A stretch of DNA of 34,118 nt from Chitinophagaceae bacterium. GTDB taxonomy: Bacteria; Bacteroidota; Bacteroidia; Chitinophagales; Chitinophagaceae. Location: assembly GCA_947446585.1 (NCBI GenBank), contig CANFGZ010000006.1:1-34118 (forward strand). Direction: 5' to 3'. Shown here piece after piece: positions 1 to 8,541 of the stretch (its first letter is position 1; every line of letters starts with the position of its first letter). The position numbers were made by a program, and so were the translations under genes. A model generated the notes under the pieces. That model had not been told where the DNA came from, made no database searches, and was given only the letters and a program-made list of their open reading frames with translations.

Positions 1-656
1 ACAGAATCATTAATCAAGGCGAGTTTTGTACTATTATCTTTATTGCCAAAAGTATAGCCAGAGCTCACACCAAGGCTAATTTCATTTTTGAATTTTCCTT
101 TTCCTGTTTTTCTAATACCGGTGCTTACATTTACCTGATTAACACCACCAGTACCTTCATATAAAGTATAAGTGCTGTCAATATTGCTGATTCTACTATT
201 TTGTTCAATTTTATAACTGATTCTGGAAATAGGTCTCAAGCCAAAGCTAACACCCCAAGTGGTTCCTTTTTTTTCCATTTTTTTATTAGAAATAGGGAAA
301 GCAAGTTGAAAATAAGAAACCAGCACATTAGTGGCTTTATATTTATCTGTAGTAGTGGTACTCTTCAGATTTCTAATATCAATTTCAGTACCGAGATCAA
401 ATATGGTGTTAGAGAAATTTTTTGTATTGGAAACATTTCCGAGAGAAGCAGGATTAATGAGATTGATACAAAAAGGGGAGCCAATGATACCAAAATCAGA
501 ATAAGCAGCTGAAATACCACCCATACCTCGGTTCATTACATTTTGTCCCATAAGTAGATCTCCAATTCCATATCTGCTGTAAGGTGAATTGTCCTGAGAC
601 TTGGCAACTAAAAAAGACACAGAAACGATAGTCAGTAAAAATATTCTTCTAAGCAT
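1..656 (-). CDS. Outer-membrane/secreted protein, C-terminus truncated by window edge
   Basis: Minus-strand reading from ATG at 656: MLRRIFLLTIVSVSFLVAKSQDNSPYSRYGIGDLMGQNVMNRGMGGISAAYSDFG..., with a signal peptide and barrel-like composition. It lies 1 nt downstream of the coaX stop codon, as in a co-transcribed pair. Confidence 0.75.
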   Translation of the reverse strand, partial: MLRRIFLLTIVSVSFLVAKSQDNSPYSRYGIGDLLMGQNVMNRGMGGISAAYSDFGIIGSPFCINLINPASLGNVSNTKNFSNTIFDLGTEIDIRNLKSTTTTDKYKATNVLVSYFQLAFPISNKKMEKKGTTWGVSFGLRPISRISYKIEQNSRISNIDSTYTLYEGTGGVNQVNVSTGIRKTGKGKFKNEISLGVSSGYTFGNKDNSTKLALINDS

Positions 657-657
657 G

Positions 658-1380
658 TTAATTATTAAGTTCGCTGAGCGCATACAATCCCTTGAATAAA
701 AAATAAACGTCGGCAAATATCTTGTTTTTAAGTTGACTGGCAAAATAGGGGGCATCACCCCCGGTTAAAACCACGTTAAAGTTACCATATTTATTGTTGT
801 ATTTTTCAATGAAACCATCGATTTCACTGGCAATTCCGAAGATTACGCCAGATTGCAAATTTGTTTTAGTATCATATCCAATAAAGGGAAAATTAGGGTC
901 TGATTGCACTAAAGGTAATTTAGCCGTATAGTCATGCATAGATTTAAACCGTAAGTCCATGCCTGGGGAAATTGCTCCTCCGATAAAAAGATGTTGCTGA
1001 TTTACGAAATTATAAGTGATACAAGATCCCAGTCCAATAATCAGATTGTTTTTATTGGGGTATATATGGCAGGCTGCAGCGATTAACGCTAATCTGTCTG
1101 GTCCGATTGAATCGGGTTTGCTCACAGCTATGTTGAAATTGAGTTTACTCTGATTTGATAATTTATGAAAAAGGGTTTTACTGGCTAATAAAATTTCAAT
1201 TTCAGGATTATGATTAATTACCGAAGAAAGAATAGTTTTTACCGGATTGTATTTTTCAAGTAGAGATGAAATTGTTTCAATACTGTCGCTTTCAATATTA
1301 ATTTCTTCCATAAAAGAATGATCATGAAAAACAGCAGCTTTTAAACGTGTATTTCCAAAATCTATGCAGAGTGTATTCAT
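658..1380 (-). CDS. coaX: Type III pantothenate kinase
   Basis: MNTLCIDFGNTRLKAAVF N-terminal ASKHA motif; GPDRLALIAAA; GGAISPGMDLRFKSMHDYTAKLP; VVLTGGDAPYF motifs. Confidence 0.93.
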   Translation of the reverse strand: MNTLCIDFGNTRLKAAVFHDHSFMEEINIESDSIETISSLLEKYNPVKTILSSVINHNPEIEILLASKTLFHKLSNQSKLNFNIAVSKPDSIGPDRLALIAAACHIYPNKNNLIIGLGSCITYNFVNQQHLFIGGAISPGMDLRFKSMHDYTAKLPLVQSDPNFPFIGYDTKTNLQSGVIFGIASEIDGFIEKYNNKYGNFNVVLTGGDAPYFASQLKNKIFADVYFLFKGLYALSELNN

Positions 1381-1540
1381 GTTGATGTTGTCGCGAAGGC
1401 GCTAAAGCACTAAGATACATAAAGTTGATGTAAGCCCCCTTTAATTCACCCAAAGGGGGAAAATTAATGAGTGATATTGATTTCTAATTCTAACGTAATG
1501 TAAGATCATATTAATCTTTGGAAGGAAAAAGAAAGGTACT

Positions 1541-2176
1541 CTAAAACTCAAACCCCTCGAGATTTTTAAAATGTCCGTTTAACCTGATTTTCTTTTTAAG
1601 TGATTCCATTTCTTGCAGCACAGAGAGGATTTTTGTCAAATGTCTTTTTAAGAATTCCTCGCGGTGTAATTCATTTTCGTATTCAAGAATCTGATACTCC
1701 TCATCAATTGATAATCCAACATGATGAGCGATATCAAAACTGCAAAGTTCAGTATCAGGCTTCCCGAAATCTTTTGTAACATCAAGATTCTTATGCATTT
1801 TTCTCGCGCCTTCAATTATTTTTTTCATTAAAGAAGAACTGCCATTATTGAAATTAGGCTGGTAGGTAACAATCGCGCCGCTGTATAATTTATCTGGAAT
1901 CTCTTTCACTACTTCAAGAATATTGAAAATGCTGATGCCTTTGGTTTTAATATCCATTTTCCCATCCTCATAAACTTTTGAAATTTCTGTGATTTCTAAT
2001 AATGTTCCTTTTTCTCCTAGTTTATTATTGATGACAACAGGAATGCCAAATGGTTTTTTGGATTGAAAACAATCATTTATTAATTGTTTATATCTGGGTT
2101 CGAAAATGTGAAGGTGTAGTTTCTCTCCGGGATAGACAACTAACGCTAATGGAAATATGGGAATGAAGTTGGTCAT
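1541..2176 (-). CDS. LON peptidase substrate-binding (LON N-terminal) domain protein
   Basis: IPIFPLALVVYPGEKLHLHIFEPRYKQLINDC is the LON substrate-binding domain signature; no ATPase or protease domain is present. Confidence 0.88.
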   Translation of the reverse strand: MTNFIPIFPLALVVYPGEKLHLHIFEPRYKQLINDCFQSKKPFGIPVVINNKLGEKGTLLEITEISKVYEDGKMDIKTKGISIFNILEVVKEIPDKLYSGAIVTYQPNFNNGSSSLMKKIIEGARKMHKNLDVTKDFGKPDTELCSFDIAHHVGLSIDEEYQILEYENELHREEFLKRHLTKILSVLQEMESLKKKIRLNGHFKNLEGFEF

Positions 2177-2198
2177 TAAAAGATAAAATCAAAATTAA

Positions 2199-3008
2199 TT
2201 ATTTTTCACGATTGGTTTTTTTTGGGTAAAGATTTCCTTTTGTCAGCAAAACAAAATTGTATTTAAGCCTTTGCCAGGTCTTAATGAAAAAAAAGAAGAA
2301 TGGTAAGTTATATATTTTATTCTTTAAAACACTATCACTTAAGAAAAATTTGGTGCAACTGGTTTGAATATACCTCGATCTTAATTTATTTCCATAAAGA
2401 CTAATAAAGGGTTTTCGATGAAGCTCCATATCCTTTAAATTACCATGACTTAAATGTTTTACCATGAAAGGGATAACATAACTTGAATAACCCAGGAAAT
2501 CTGCAACCATGCACAAATCGGTTCCATAAAAGTGAAATCCTTTGATATCGCTTGAAAGCGTAATTCTTTTTTTCGCATCTATAATAAGTAGATTTTCGTC
2601 CAGGGAATGAACTTTACACGGCAGGTTTTCTGTGATATCAATTCTTCCATTAGTGTTTATATACATGATATCTTGATGATAACCTTTTGCTCCTGCATTT
2701 CCACAAATCGCCCAATTATTATCAAGTGAATGCAATTCATTTATGCAATTCATCATTTTGTTTTTTGAATCCATACACCTTACGTCCTGATGAACAATAA
2801 TTACAAATTCTCCTTTTGCGTTATTTAAAAAATATCGAATTGCTTCATAAGCATCAGCCACATTTCCATTAGCGTTGTCTATTTGCAAATATTCGCAATG
2901 ATCATCAAAGCCATTATTTTGAAAACTCGACTTCATGATTTCGTATTCACTCCATTGAGTTACCAATGTGCAAATCGAAAATGAATATGGGTATATACTT
3001 TTTAGCAT
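2199..3008 (-). CDS. Glycosyltransferase-like protein (GT-A/GT2-like)
   Basis: ANGNVADAYEAIRYFLNNAKGEFVIIVHQDVRCMD resembles a GT-A nucleotide-sugar binding region; GFHFYGTDLCMVADFLGY. Sits next to a clear GT2. Confidence 0.65.
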   Translation of the reverse strand: MLKSIYPYSFSICTLVTQWSEYEIMKSSFQNNGFDDHCEYLQIDNANGNVADAYEAIRYFLNNAKGEFVIIVHQDVRCMDSKNKMMNCINELHSLDNNWAICGNAGAKGYHQDIMYINTNGRIDITENLPCKVHSLDENLLIIDAKKRITLSSDIKGFHFYGTDLCMVADFLGYSSYVIPFMVKHLSHGNLKDMELHRKPFISLYGNKLRSRYIQTSCTKFFLSDSVLKNKIYNLPFFFFFIKTWQRLKYNFVLLTKGNLYPKKTNREK

Positions 3009-3022
3009 TAGGTTGAATTCAA

Positions 3023-4093
3023 TTAACTTTTGAATGAAGTGAAACTGATATTAGAAATGTTGTTTAAAACAATTTTAGCAACTTGCTCAACAGAGAATGA
3101 AATCTTTTGTTTATTTAAAATATTTTTAAATTTCATTTTTGAACTTTTCGCTTTTTTATAGTCTCTAAAAAACAATTGTAATGATTTCAGAAAATAAAAC
3201 TTACCAGTAAATATTGAAAATAAAGTTTCAAAAAATAATTGAAAATACCAGAAAAATAATTTTAATTCAGACAAGTGTATGAAGTGTAAAAATATTTTAT
3301 TTCGGTAATAAATGGATTTGATAAAATACTTCTTGCTTTTTGTTTTAATAGTTGTTGATGTTTTATGCCTGCAAACAGAACTGTGATCATAAAAACATTT
3401 CCAGCCCATTCTCCAAGCTCTTAAACTTAATTCGTAATCCTCAACATAATAAGGTGAAAAAACTTCATCAAAACCATTTAAAGCAATAATTTTATTTCTA
3501 TCAACAAATGCATTGGCGCCGGAAAGATACATGCTGTAAAGTCGGTCATTTTCATTGGGTAAAACAGGAAAATAATTTACATTAGTTTTAATTTTTACTC
3601 CATGAAAGGAAGGAAACTTTCCTCCATCCTGAATGTTATCATCATCCCACCCAATAATTCTTCCCATCACTCCAAAGGTATCTTCCTTTTCAAAATATTT
3701 AAATTGATTTGAAAAATAATTTTCAGTAAGTTTTACATCACTATTTAATAATAAAAGATAATCGTATTGTGCCATAAAAATTCCCTTATTAATAGTTTTT
3801 GAAAATCCCTGATTAATCTCACTTTCCAATAAAATGATTTCGGGAAAATTCTTTTTAATAAAAGAAACTGAGCTGTCTGTTGAGCAATCATCAGATACGA
3901 TTACTTCAAATGGTAAATTTGTTTTTTTTAGTTCCAGATAAAGAGGAGGCAATATTTCAGGCAATAAATTAATTCCATTAAAATTGGGAATCACAACAGA
4001 TATGCCTTTATTATTCAATGAAAATGTATTTGCTGCAAATAACGAAACATTGAGTGAGTTTAAAAATATATTTTTCAAAAAAAATAAACACAA
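3023..4093 (-). CDS. Glycosyltransferase family 2 protein
   Basis: KGISVVIPNFNGINLLPEILPPLY; FEVIVSDDCSTDSSVSFIKKNFPEI; YLLLLNSDVKLTENYF; VEDYELSLRAWRMGWKCFYDHSSVCRHK. The start at 4093 is a GTG; an in-frame TTG just before NNKGISVVIPN is an alternative. Confidence 0.88.
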   Translation of the reverse strand: MCLFFLKNIFLNSLNVSLFAANTFSLNNKGISVVIPNFNGINLLPEILPPLYLELKKTNLPFEVIVSDDCSTDSSVSFIKKNFPEIILLESEINQGFSKTINKGIFMAQYDYLLLLNSDVKLTENYFSNQFKYFEKEDTFGVMGRIIGWDDDNIQDGGKFPSFHGVKIKTNVNYFPVLPNENDRLYSMYLSGANAFVDRNKIIALNGFDEVFSPYYVEDYELSLRAWRMGWKCFYDHSSVCRHKTSTTIKTKSKKYFIKSIYYRNKIFLHFIHLSELKLFFWYFQLFFETLFSIFTGKFYFLKSLQLFFRDYKKAKSSKMKFKNILNKQKISFSVEQVAKIVLNNISNISFTSFKS

Positions 4094-4122
4094 AAATTAA
4101 ATTAACTAAAGTATTTTGCAGT

Positions 4123-5010
4123 ATGTGGTCAATCTTTGCAGAGAAACTTATTGCCGGGGATATTAAATCACTAGCCAGATGTATTTCATTAGTTGAAAAT
4201 GAAACGGCAGGCTATGAAGAATTTATGCAAACATTACCAGGAAATGAAAATTCGGTCATCATTGGCATTACAGGGCCTCCCGGAGCAGGGAAAAGTACAT
4301 TAACCGATGCATTAATTGAGAAGCTGATTGAGGAAAATAAAAAAGTGGCAGTACTTTGTATCGATCCTTCCTCGCCATTTAATTTGGGAGCCTTATTGGG
4401 CGACAGAATTCGGATGAGTGAATGGCATAACAATCCTAATGTTTTTATTCGTTCTTTGGCAACCCGAGGCTCGCTGGGTGGATTGAATCCCAAAATTATT
4501 GAGATATCTGATATTATTAAATCTGCCGGATTCGATTATATAATTATTGAAACAGTGGGTGTTGGTCAGAGTGAAATTGAAATTGCAGGATTAGCAGACA
4601 TTACCATTGTTGTTTTAGTACCCGAATCGGGAGATGAAATTCAAACCATGAAAGCGGGATTGATGGAGATTGCAGATGTATTTGTAATCAATAAATCAGA
4701 CAGGCCTGGTGCAAATGCATTTGTAAATAATCTCAGACAAATGCTAGCACCTGCTTTTAAAAATAAAGACCACGAAATCCCGATCATACAAACTATTGCT
4801 GACCAAAAAAAAGGAATAGAGGAGTTGAAAGAAATTATTCTATTTAGTCATAAAGACAATAAGGAAAAAAAACAATGGCTATTAGTAGAAAAAATTTATC
4901 AGATGATTCAAAAGAAAAGAATGAAGGATGTTGATAAATCGGAACTTTATTTACAAATTCAGGAGCAACAAAAAGATTTTAATTTATATCGATTTATTAA
5001 TCTTTTTTAG
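4123..5010 (+). CDS. meaB: Methylmalonyl-CoA mutase-associated GTPase MeaB (ArgK-type G3E GTPase)
   Basis: GITGPPGAGKSTLTDAL P-loop; VLCIDPSSPFNLGALLGDRIRM; FIRSLATRGSLGGL; DYIIIETVGVGQSE; VINKSDRPGA. Start set at ATG 4123 (MWSIFAEKLIAGD) rather than the upstream ORF edge. Confidence 0.92.
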   Translation: MWSIFAEKLIAGDIKSLARCISLVENETAGYEEFMQTLPGNENSVIIGITGPPGAGKSTLTDALIEKLIEENKKVAVLCIDPSSPFNLGALLGDRIRMSEWHNNPNVFIRSLATRGSLGGLNPKIIEISDIIKSAGFDYIIIETVGVGQSEIEIAGLADITIVVLVPESGDEIQTMKAGLMEIADVFVINKSDRPGANAFVNNLRQMLAPAFKNKDHEIPIIQTIADQKKGIEELKEIILFSHKDNKEKKQWLLVEKIYQMIQKKRMKDVDKSELYLQIQEQQKDFNLYRFINLF

Positions 5011-5027
5011 AAGGAAAAATAAACAAC

Positions 5028-6146
5028 TTAGTCAGTTTCTTTCTGAAAAATATAAAGAGGAGATTTTAAATATCCTTTTAATAAATAGCCCAGTGCTCTC
5101 CAGCTAAAATAATTTCTTTTACAAACTACACGGAATGATTTTACAGGAGAAATAAAGTCTCCTTTTTTTATAAAGCCTTTACATTGATGATAAACGAATT
5201 TGAAGTTTTGCAGTTTGAATTCGGTATGATACGCTGACTTTGCTTTTTCGAAATCATTTTCAGTAATAAGCTCAATGATATTTTTTATATCCTGAAGCGA
5301 ATTTTTATGGTCCTGAATTTCAATTACATGGTCAAAAGGCAATGACGCTTCTTTGTGATCATGAATAAATGAGGAAGTGTAATAATCTTTAGGATTGGTA
5401 AGAATAATTTTAGGAATATTTTTTGCCCATTGAGTAGTGGATAGCCAGGTAATTCCACTCGAACATCCAATAAAAAAATCACAATGTTTGGTCAGTTCTG
5501 CATTTTCTCTGAATGATAATTCACTGCCATCAATGATTTGAGGATTGAGATGACTTATTTTTTTATTAGACGACAAAATGAAGGCTATGTCTTTATTGTT
5601 TTTTATGATTAATTCCAGAATGCCAATTAATTTGTCGGGATGTAAATTAGATGTAAAGCTTGTAGGTCCACATTCAACTAATACTATTTTTTTAAATTTC
5701 GCTAAATTGAATTTATTAGAAAAAGCAGTTACATTATTTATTTCTTCAGGCCTTAAAAAAATAAGGGGTTGTTGTGAAATGACAATTGGATGCGGATAAT
5801 TTTTATAAAGAGAAGATCTGATTCCGCCATCATATTTTAAAACATTTTCTCCGTGGATTTGCAAATAAAATATCAAATCAAATTCACCTTTGCTTTTTTT
5901 TTGTTCGGTTGTTTTTTTAATAGCATTCCATTCTCGTATATCCGTAATTGTTTTTTTTGTTTCAACTTCCCATATTTTATCTACGAATGGATTGTTCTCA
6001 ATGGATTGCTTGCAATTTGTATTAACAACCCAGGTTAGATGACAGCCTGGATAATCTACTTCTTTAATTTGTTTGGCAATTACGGTTCCATACAAACAAT
6101 CTCCATTGGAGTTTAACAAAACCATTAATATTTTTTTCGGAACCAT
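5028..6146 (-). CDS. Glycosyltransferase family 9 (heptosyltransferase-like) protein
   Basis: KKILMVLLNSNGDCLYGTVIAKQIKEVDYPGCHLTWVVNTNC; LAKFKKIVLVECGPTSF; CDFFIGCSSGITWLSTTQW. GT-B/GT9-like layout. Confidence 0.65.
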   Translation of the reverse strand: MVPKKILMVLLNSNGDCLYGTVIAKQIKEVDYPGCHLTWVVNTNCKQSIENNPFVDKIWEVETKKTITDIREWNAIKKTTEQKKSKGEFDLIFYLQIHGENVLKYDGGIRSSLYKNYPHPIVISQQPLIFLRPEEINNVTAFSNKFNLAKFKKIVLVECGPTSFTSNLHPDKLIGILELIIKNNKDIAFILSSNKKISHLNPQIIDGSELSFRENAELTKHCDFFIGCSSGITWLSTTQWAKNIPKIILTNPKDYYTSSFIHDHKEASLPFDHVIEIQDHKNSLQDIKNIIELITENDFEKAKSAYHTEFKLQNFKFVYHQCKGFIKKGDFISPVKSFRVVCKRNYFSWRALGYLLKGYLKSPLYIFQKETD

Positions 6147-6160
6147 TTACAGCAGTTATT

Positions 6161-6379
6161 TTAATTATTCCTCTCGCTCTTCCACCATCGAAAAGCAATT
6201 ACACCAATGATAGCAAATGGCGCCAGCATCAAATACAATATTCCATTATTCAATCCCAATGCTGGTTTTTCGCCCAATTGAGAAGCAGTTTTAGTACACA
6301 TAGAGCATTGTGCTACCGATAATAAGGGGAACAGTAAAATCAGCAAAGCGAATAATAGCAGTAGATATTTATTTTTCAC
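6161..6379 (-). CDS. Small secreted/membrane protein with CSMCTKTA motif
   Basis: 72 aa: signal peptide, QCSMCTKTASQLGEKPALGLNNGILYLMLAPFAIIGVIAFRWWKSERNN, with one C-terminal TM segment. Confidence 0.7.
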   Translation of the reverse strand: MKNKYLLLLFALLILLFPLLSVAQCSMCTKTASQLGEKPALGLNNGILYLMLAPFAIIGVIAFRWWKSERNN

Positions 6380-6403
6380 TTCACAAAGTTAATTACAAAA
6401 CAC

Positions 6404-6431
6404 AAAAAAGCCCACAGTTTTAACTGTGGGC
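6404..6431 (-). terminator. Rho-independent-like terminator downstream of typA
   Basis: Minus strand reads GCCCACAGTT-AA-AACTGTGGGC followed by TTTTTTGTG: perfect 10-bp inverted repeat plus T tract. Confidence 0.8.
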
Positions 6432-6457
6432 AAAAGAATAAAAAATTTAAAAATATC

Positions 6458-8266
6458 TTAAGCTTCCTGAGTCATTGATTTAGAAACACGCTTACGATCA
6501 TCTTCATTAAGAATAGTTTTTCTTAAACGAACACTTTTAGGTGTTACTTCAATGCACTCATCCTGTTGGATATATTCCATACATTCTTCCAGTGACATTA
6601 AAATTTTAGGTGCTGCTTTTGAAGCATCATCAGATCCGCTTGCACGGTGATTGGTAAGTTTTTTAGGTTCTGTTGCGTTTACAACCAAATCTCCTGGTTT
6701 GATGTGTTCTGCAATAATCTGACCTGCATAAACTTCTTCTCCCGGATCTACAAAAAATCTTCCTCTTTCCTGTAATTTATCAATAGAATACCCTGTTGTT
6801 CTTTCGGTTGATTTTGATAATAATACTCCATTGCTTCTTCCTGGTATATTTCCTTTCCAGGGCTTGTATTCATTGAAACGATGCGCCATTACTGCTTCTC
6901 CGGCAGTGCTGGTCAACATGGTGCTTCTTAAACCAATTAGTCCTCTTGAAGGAATATCAAACTCCAAATGCTGCATTTCGCCTTTTGTTTCCATTACCAG
7001 CATTTCGCCTTTACGTTGTGTAACAAGATCGATAACTTTTCCACTGAATTCTGAAGGAACATCAACAACAAGAATCTCAAAAGGCTCACTCTTCACTCCG
7101 TCAATATGTTTTACAATAACCTGAGGCTGACCAATAGTCAATTCAAACCCCTCTCTTCTCATGGTTTCGATAAGAATACCTAAGTGAAGAATACCACGAC
7201 CATAAACAAGGAAACTATCTGCACTGTCACTGTCTTCTACTCTTAAAGCAAGATTTTTTTCGGTTTCTTTCATTAATCTGTCTCTCAAGTGACGACTGGT
7301 AACAAACTTTCCTTCTTTACCAAAGAAAGGGGAGTTGTTGATACCGAACAACATACTCATTGTAGGCTCATCAACACTAATTACCGGTAATGCTTCGGGG
7401 TTTTCAACATCTGCAATTGTATCTCCGATATTAAAGTCATCCAACCCTACAACAGCACAAATATCTCCAGCAATCACTTCTTCTGCTTTCTTTTTACCCA
7501 TCCCTTCAAAAACATAAAGTTCTTTAATTTTCATTTTCTTAACTGAGCCATCAGCTTGCATTAAAGCGATTTGTTGATTTTCTTTTATGCTTCCGCGCGC
7601 AACTTTACCCACTGCAATTCTTCCTAAGAAAGAAGAATAATCCAATGAAGTGATTTGCATTTGTGAAGGACCTTCATTTACTTTTGGTTCTGGTACAAAT
7701 TCTAAAATAGCATCTAATAAAGGAAGAATATTAGTCGTTTCTGTTAATGAAGTATTCATCCAGCCATTTTTGCTACTTCCGTATATGGTAGGGAAATTTA
7801 ATTGCTCTTCTGTTGCATCTAAATTGAAAAACAATTCGAAAACAGCATCATGAACTTCATCTGGACGACAATTAGGTTTGTCTACTTTGTTAATTACCAC
7901 AATTGGACGTAGACCAAGTGCCAGAGCCTTTTGCAACACGAATCTAGTTTGTGGCATTGGACCTTCAAAGGCATCCACTAACAGCAAAACACCATCAGCC
8001 ATTTTTAATACTCTTTCTACTTCACCTCCGAAATCCGAGTGACCAGGAGTATCGATAACGTTTATCTTAACGTCTTTATAAGTTACTGAAACGTTTTTAC
8101 TGAAGATGGTAATGCCTCTTTCTCTTTCAAGGTCATTACTGTCCATAATCAACTCTCCGGTTTCCTGATTTTCTCTGAAAACTTTAGTTGCGTGTAAAAT
8201 CTTGTCCACCAGTGTTGTTTTACCATGATCTACGTGGGCAATAATTGCGATGTTGCGAATTTTCAT
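6458..8266 (-). CDS. typA: Translational GTPase TypA/BipA
   Basis: [76 protein letters not shown]. Start set to ATG at 8266. Confidence 0.96.
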   Translation of the reverse strand: MKIRNIAIIAHVDHGKTTLVDKILHATKVFRENQETGELIMDSNDLERERGITIFSKNVSVTYKDVKINVIDTPGHSDFGGEVERVLKMADGVLLLVDAFEGPMPQTRFVLQKALALGLRPIVVINKVDKPNCRPDEVHDAVFELFFNLDATEEQLNFPTIYGSSKNGWMNTSLTETTNILPLLDAILEFVPEPKVNEGPSQMQITSLDYSSFLGRIAVGKVARGSIKENQQIALMQADGSVKKMKIKELYVFEGMGKKKAEEVIAGDICAVVGLDDFNIGDTIADVENPEALPVISVDEPTMSMLFGINNSPFFGKEGKFVTSRHLRDRLMKETEKNLALRVEDSDSADSFLVYGRGILHLGILIETMRREGFELTIGQPQVIVKHIDGVKSEPFEILVVDVPSEFSGKVIDLVTQRKGEMLVMETKGEMQHLEFDIPSRGLIGLRSTMLTSTAGEAVMAHRFNEYKPWKGNIPGRSNGVLLSKSTERTTGYSIDKLQERGRFFVDPGEEVYAGQIIAEHIKPGDLVVNATEPKKLTNHRASGSDDASKAAPKILMSLEECMEYIQQDECIEVTPKSVRLRKTILNEDDRKRVSKSMTQEA

Positions 8267-8359
8267 TGTATAGTTTTTAGGGTTTTGCTTATAGCCAAGA
8301 GAGAACACATAGGGTCTGCAATCTTGAAGCTGTTTGGCTTACCGCTGTTTTTTGACGCG

Positions 8360-8389
8360 CAAAGGTAACACTTTTCAGTCGGTTTGCAA
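8360..8389 (-). promoter_or_regulatory. Candidate Bacteroidetes-type promoter for typA (TTG-N19-TAccTTTG)
   Basis: Minus strand: TTG CAAACCGACTGAAAAGTGT TACCTTTG; matches the -33 TTG / -7 TAnnTTTG pattern with a 19-nt spacer. Confidence 0.6.
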
Positions 8390-8490
8390 GTCAATTCATC
8401 AATTAGTTTGGGTTAATTTCTTGTTATGCTTCGTTTTTGTTGAAGTTATAAAGGTCAATAATAGATAATGTGACTTCTCGACTTGCAAAC
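8382..8490. repeat. Inverted repeat GTTTGCAAGTC / GACTTGCAAAC in divergent typA-uvrB region
   Basis: GTTTGCAAGTC at 8382-8392 and its exact reverse complement GACTTGCAAAC at 8480-8490. Confidence 0.75.
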
Positions 8491-8541
8491 AGGGTATGCG
8501 CCGAAAAAAAATCATGTAATTTTATGAGCTCATTAAATTTT

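Noticed and set aside
201-512. 103-aa plus-strand ORF
   Set aside because: Antisense to the truncated outer-membrane protein gene on the minus strand, which has a clear signal peptide and protein-like reading.
4212-4493. 93-aa minus-strand ORF
   Set aside because: Antisense shadow inside meaB.
5578-6038. Two plus-strand ORFs (5578-5799, 5853-6038)
   Set aside because: Antisense to the GT9-like gene; no recognisable motifs.
6831-7853. Three plus-strand ORFs (6831-7124, 7335-7517, 7650-7853)
   Set aside because: All antisense within typA, which is strongly supported.
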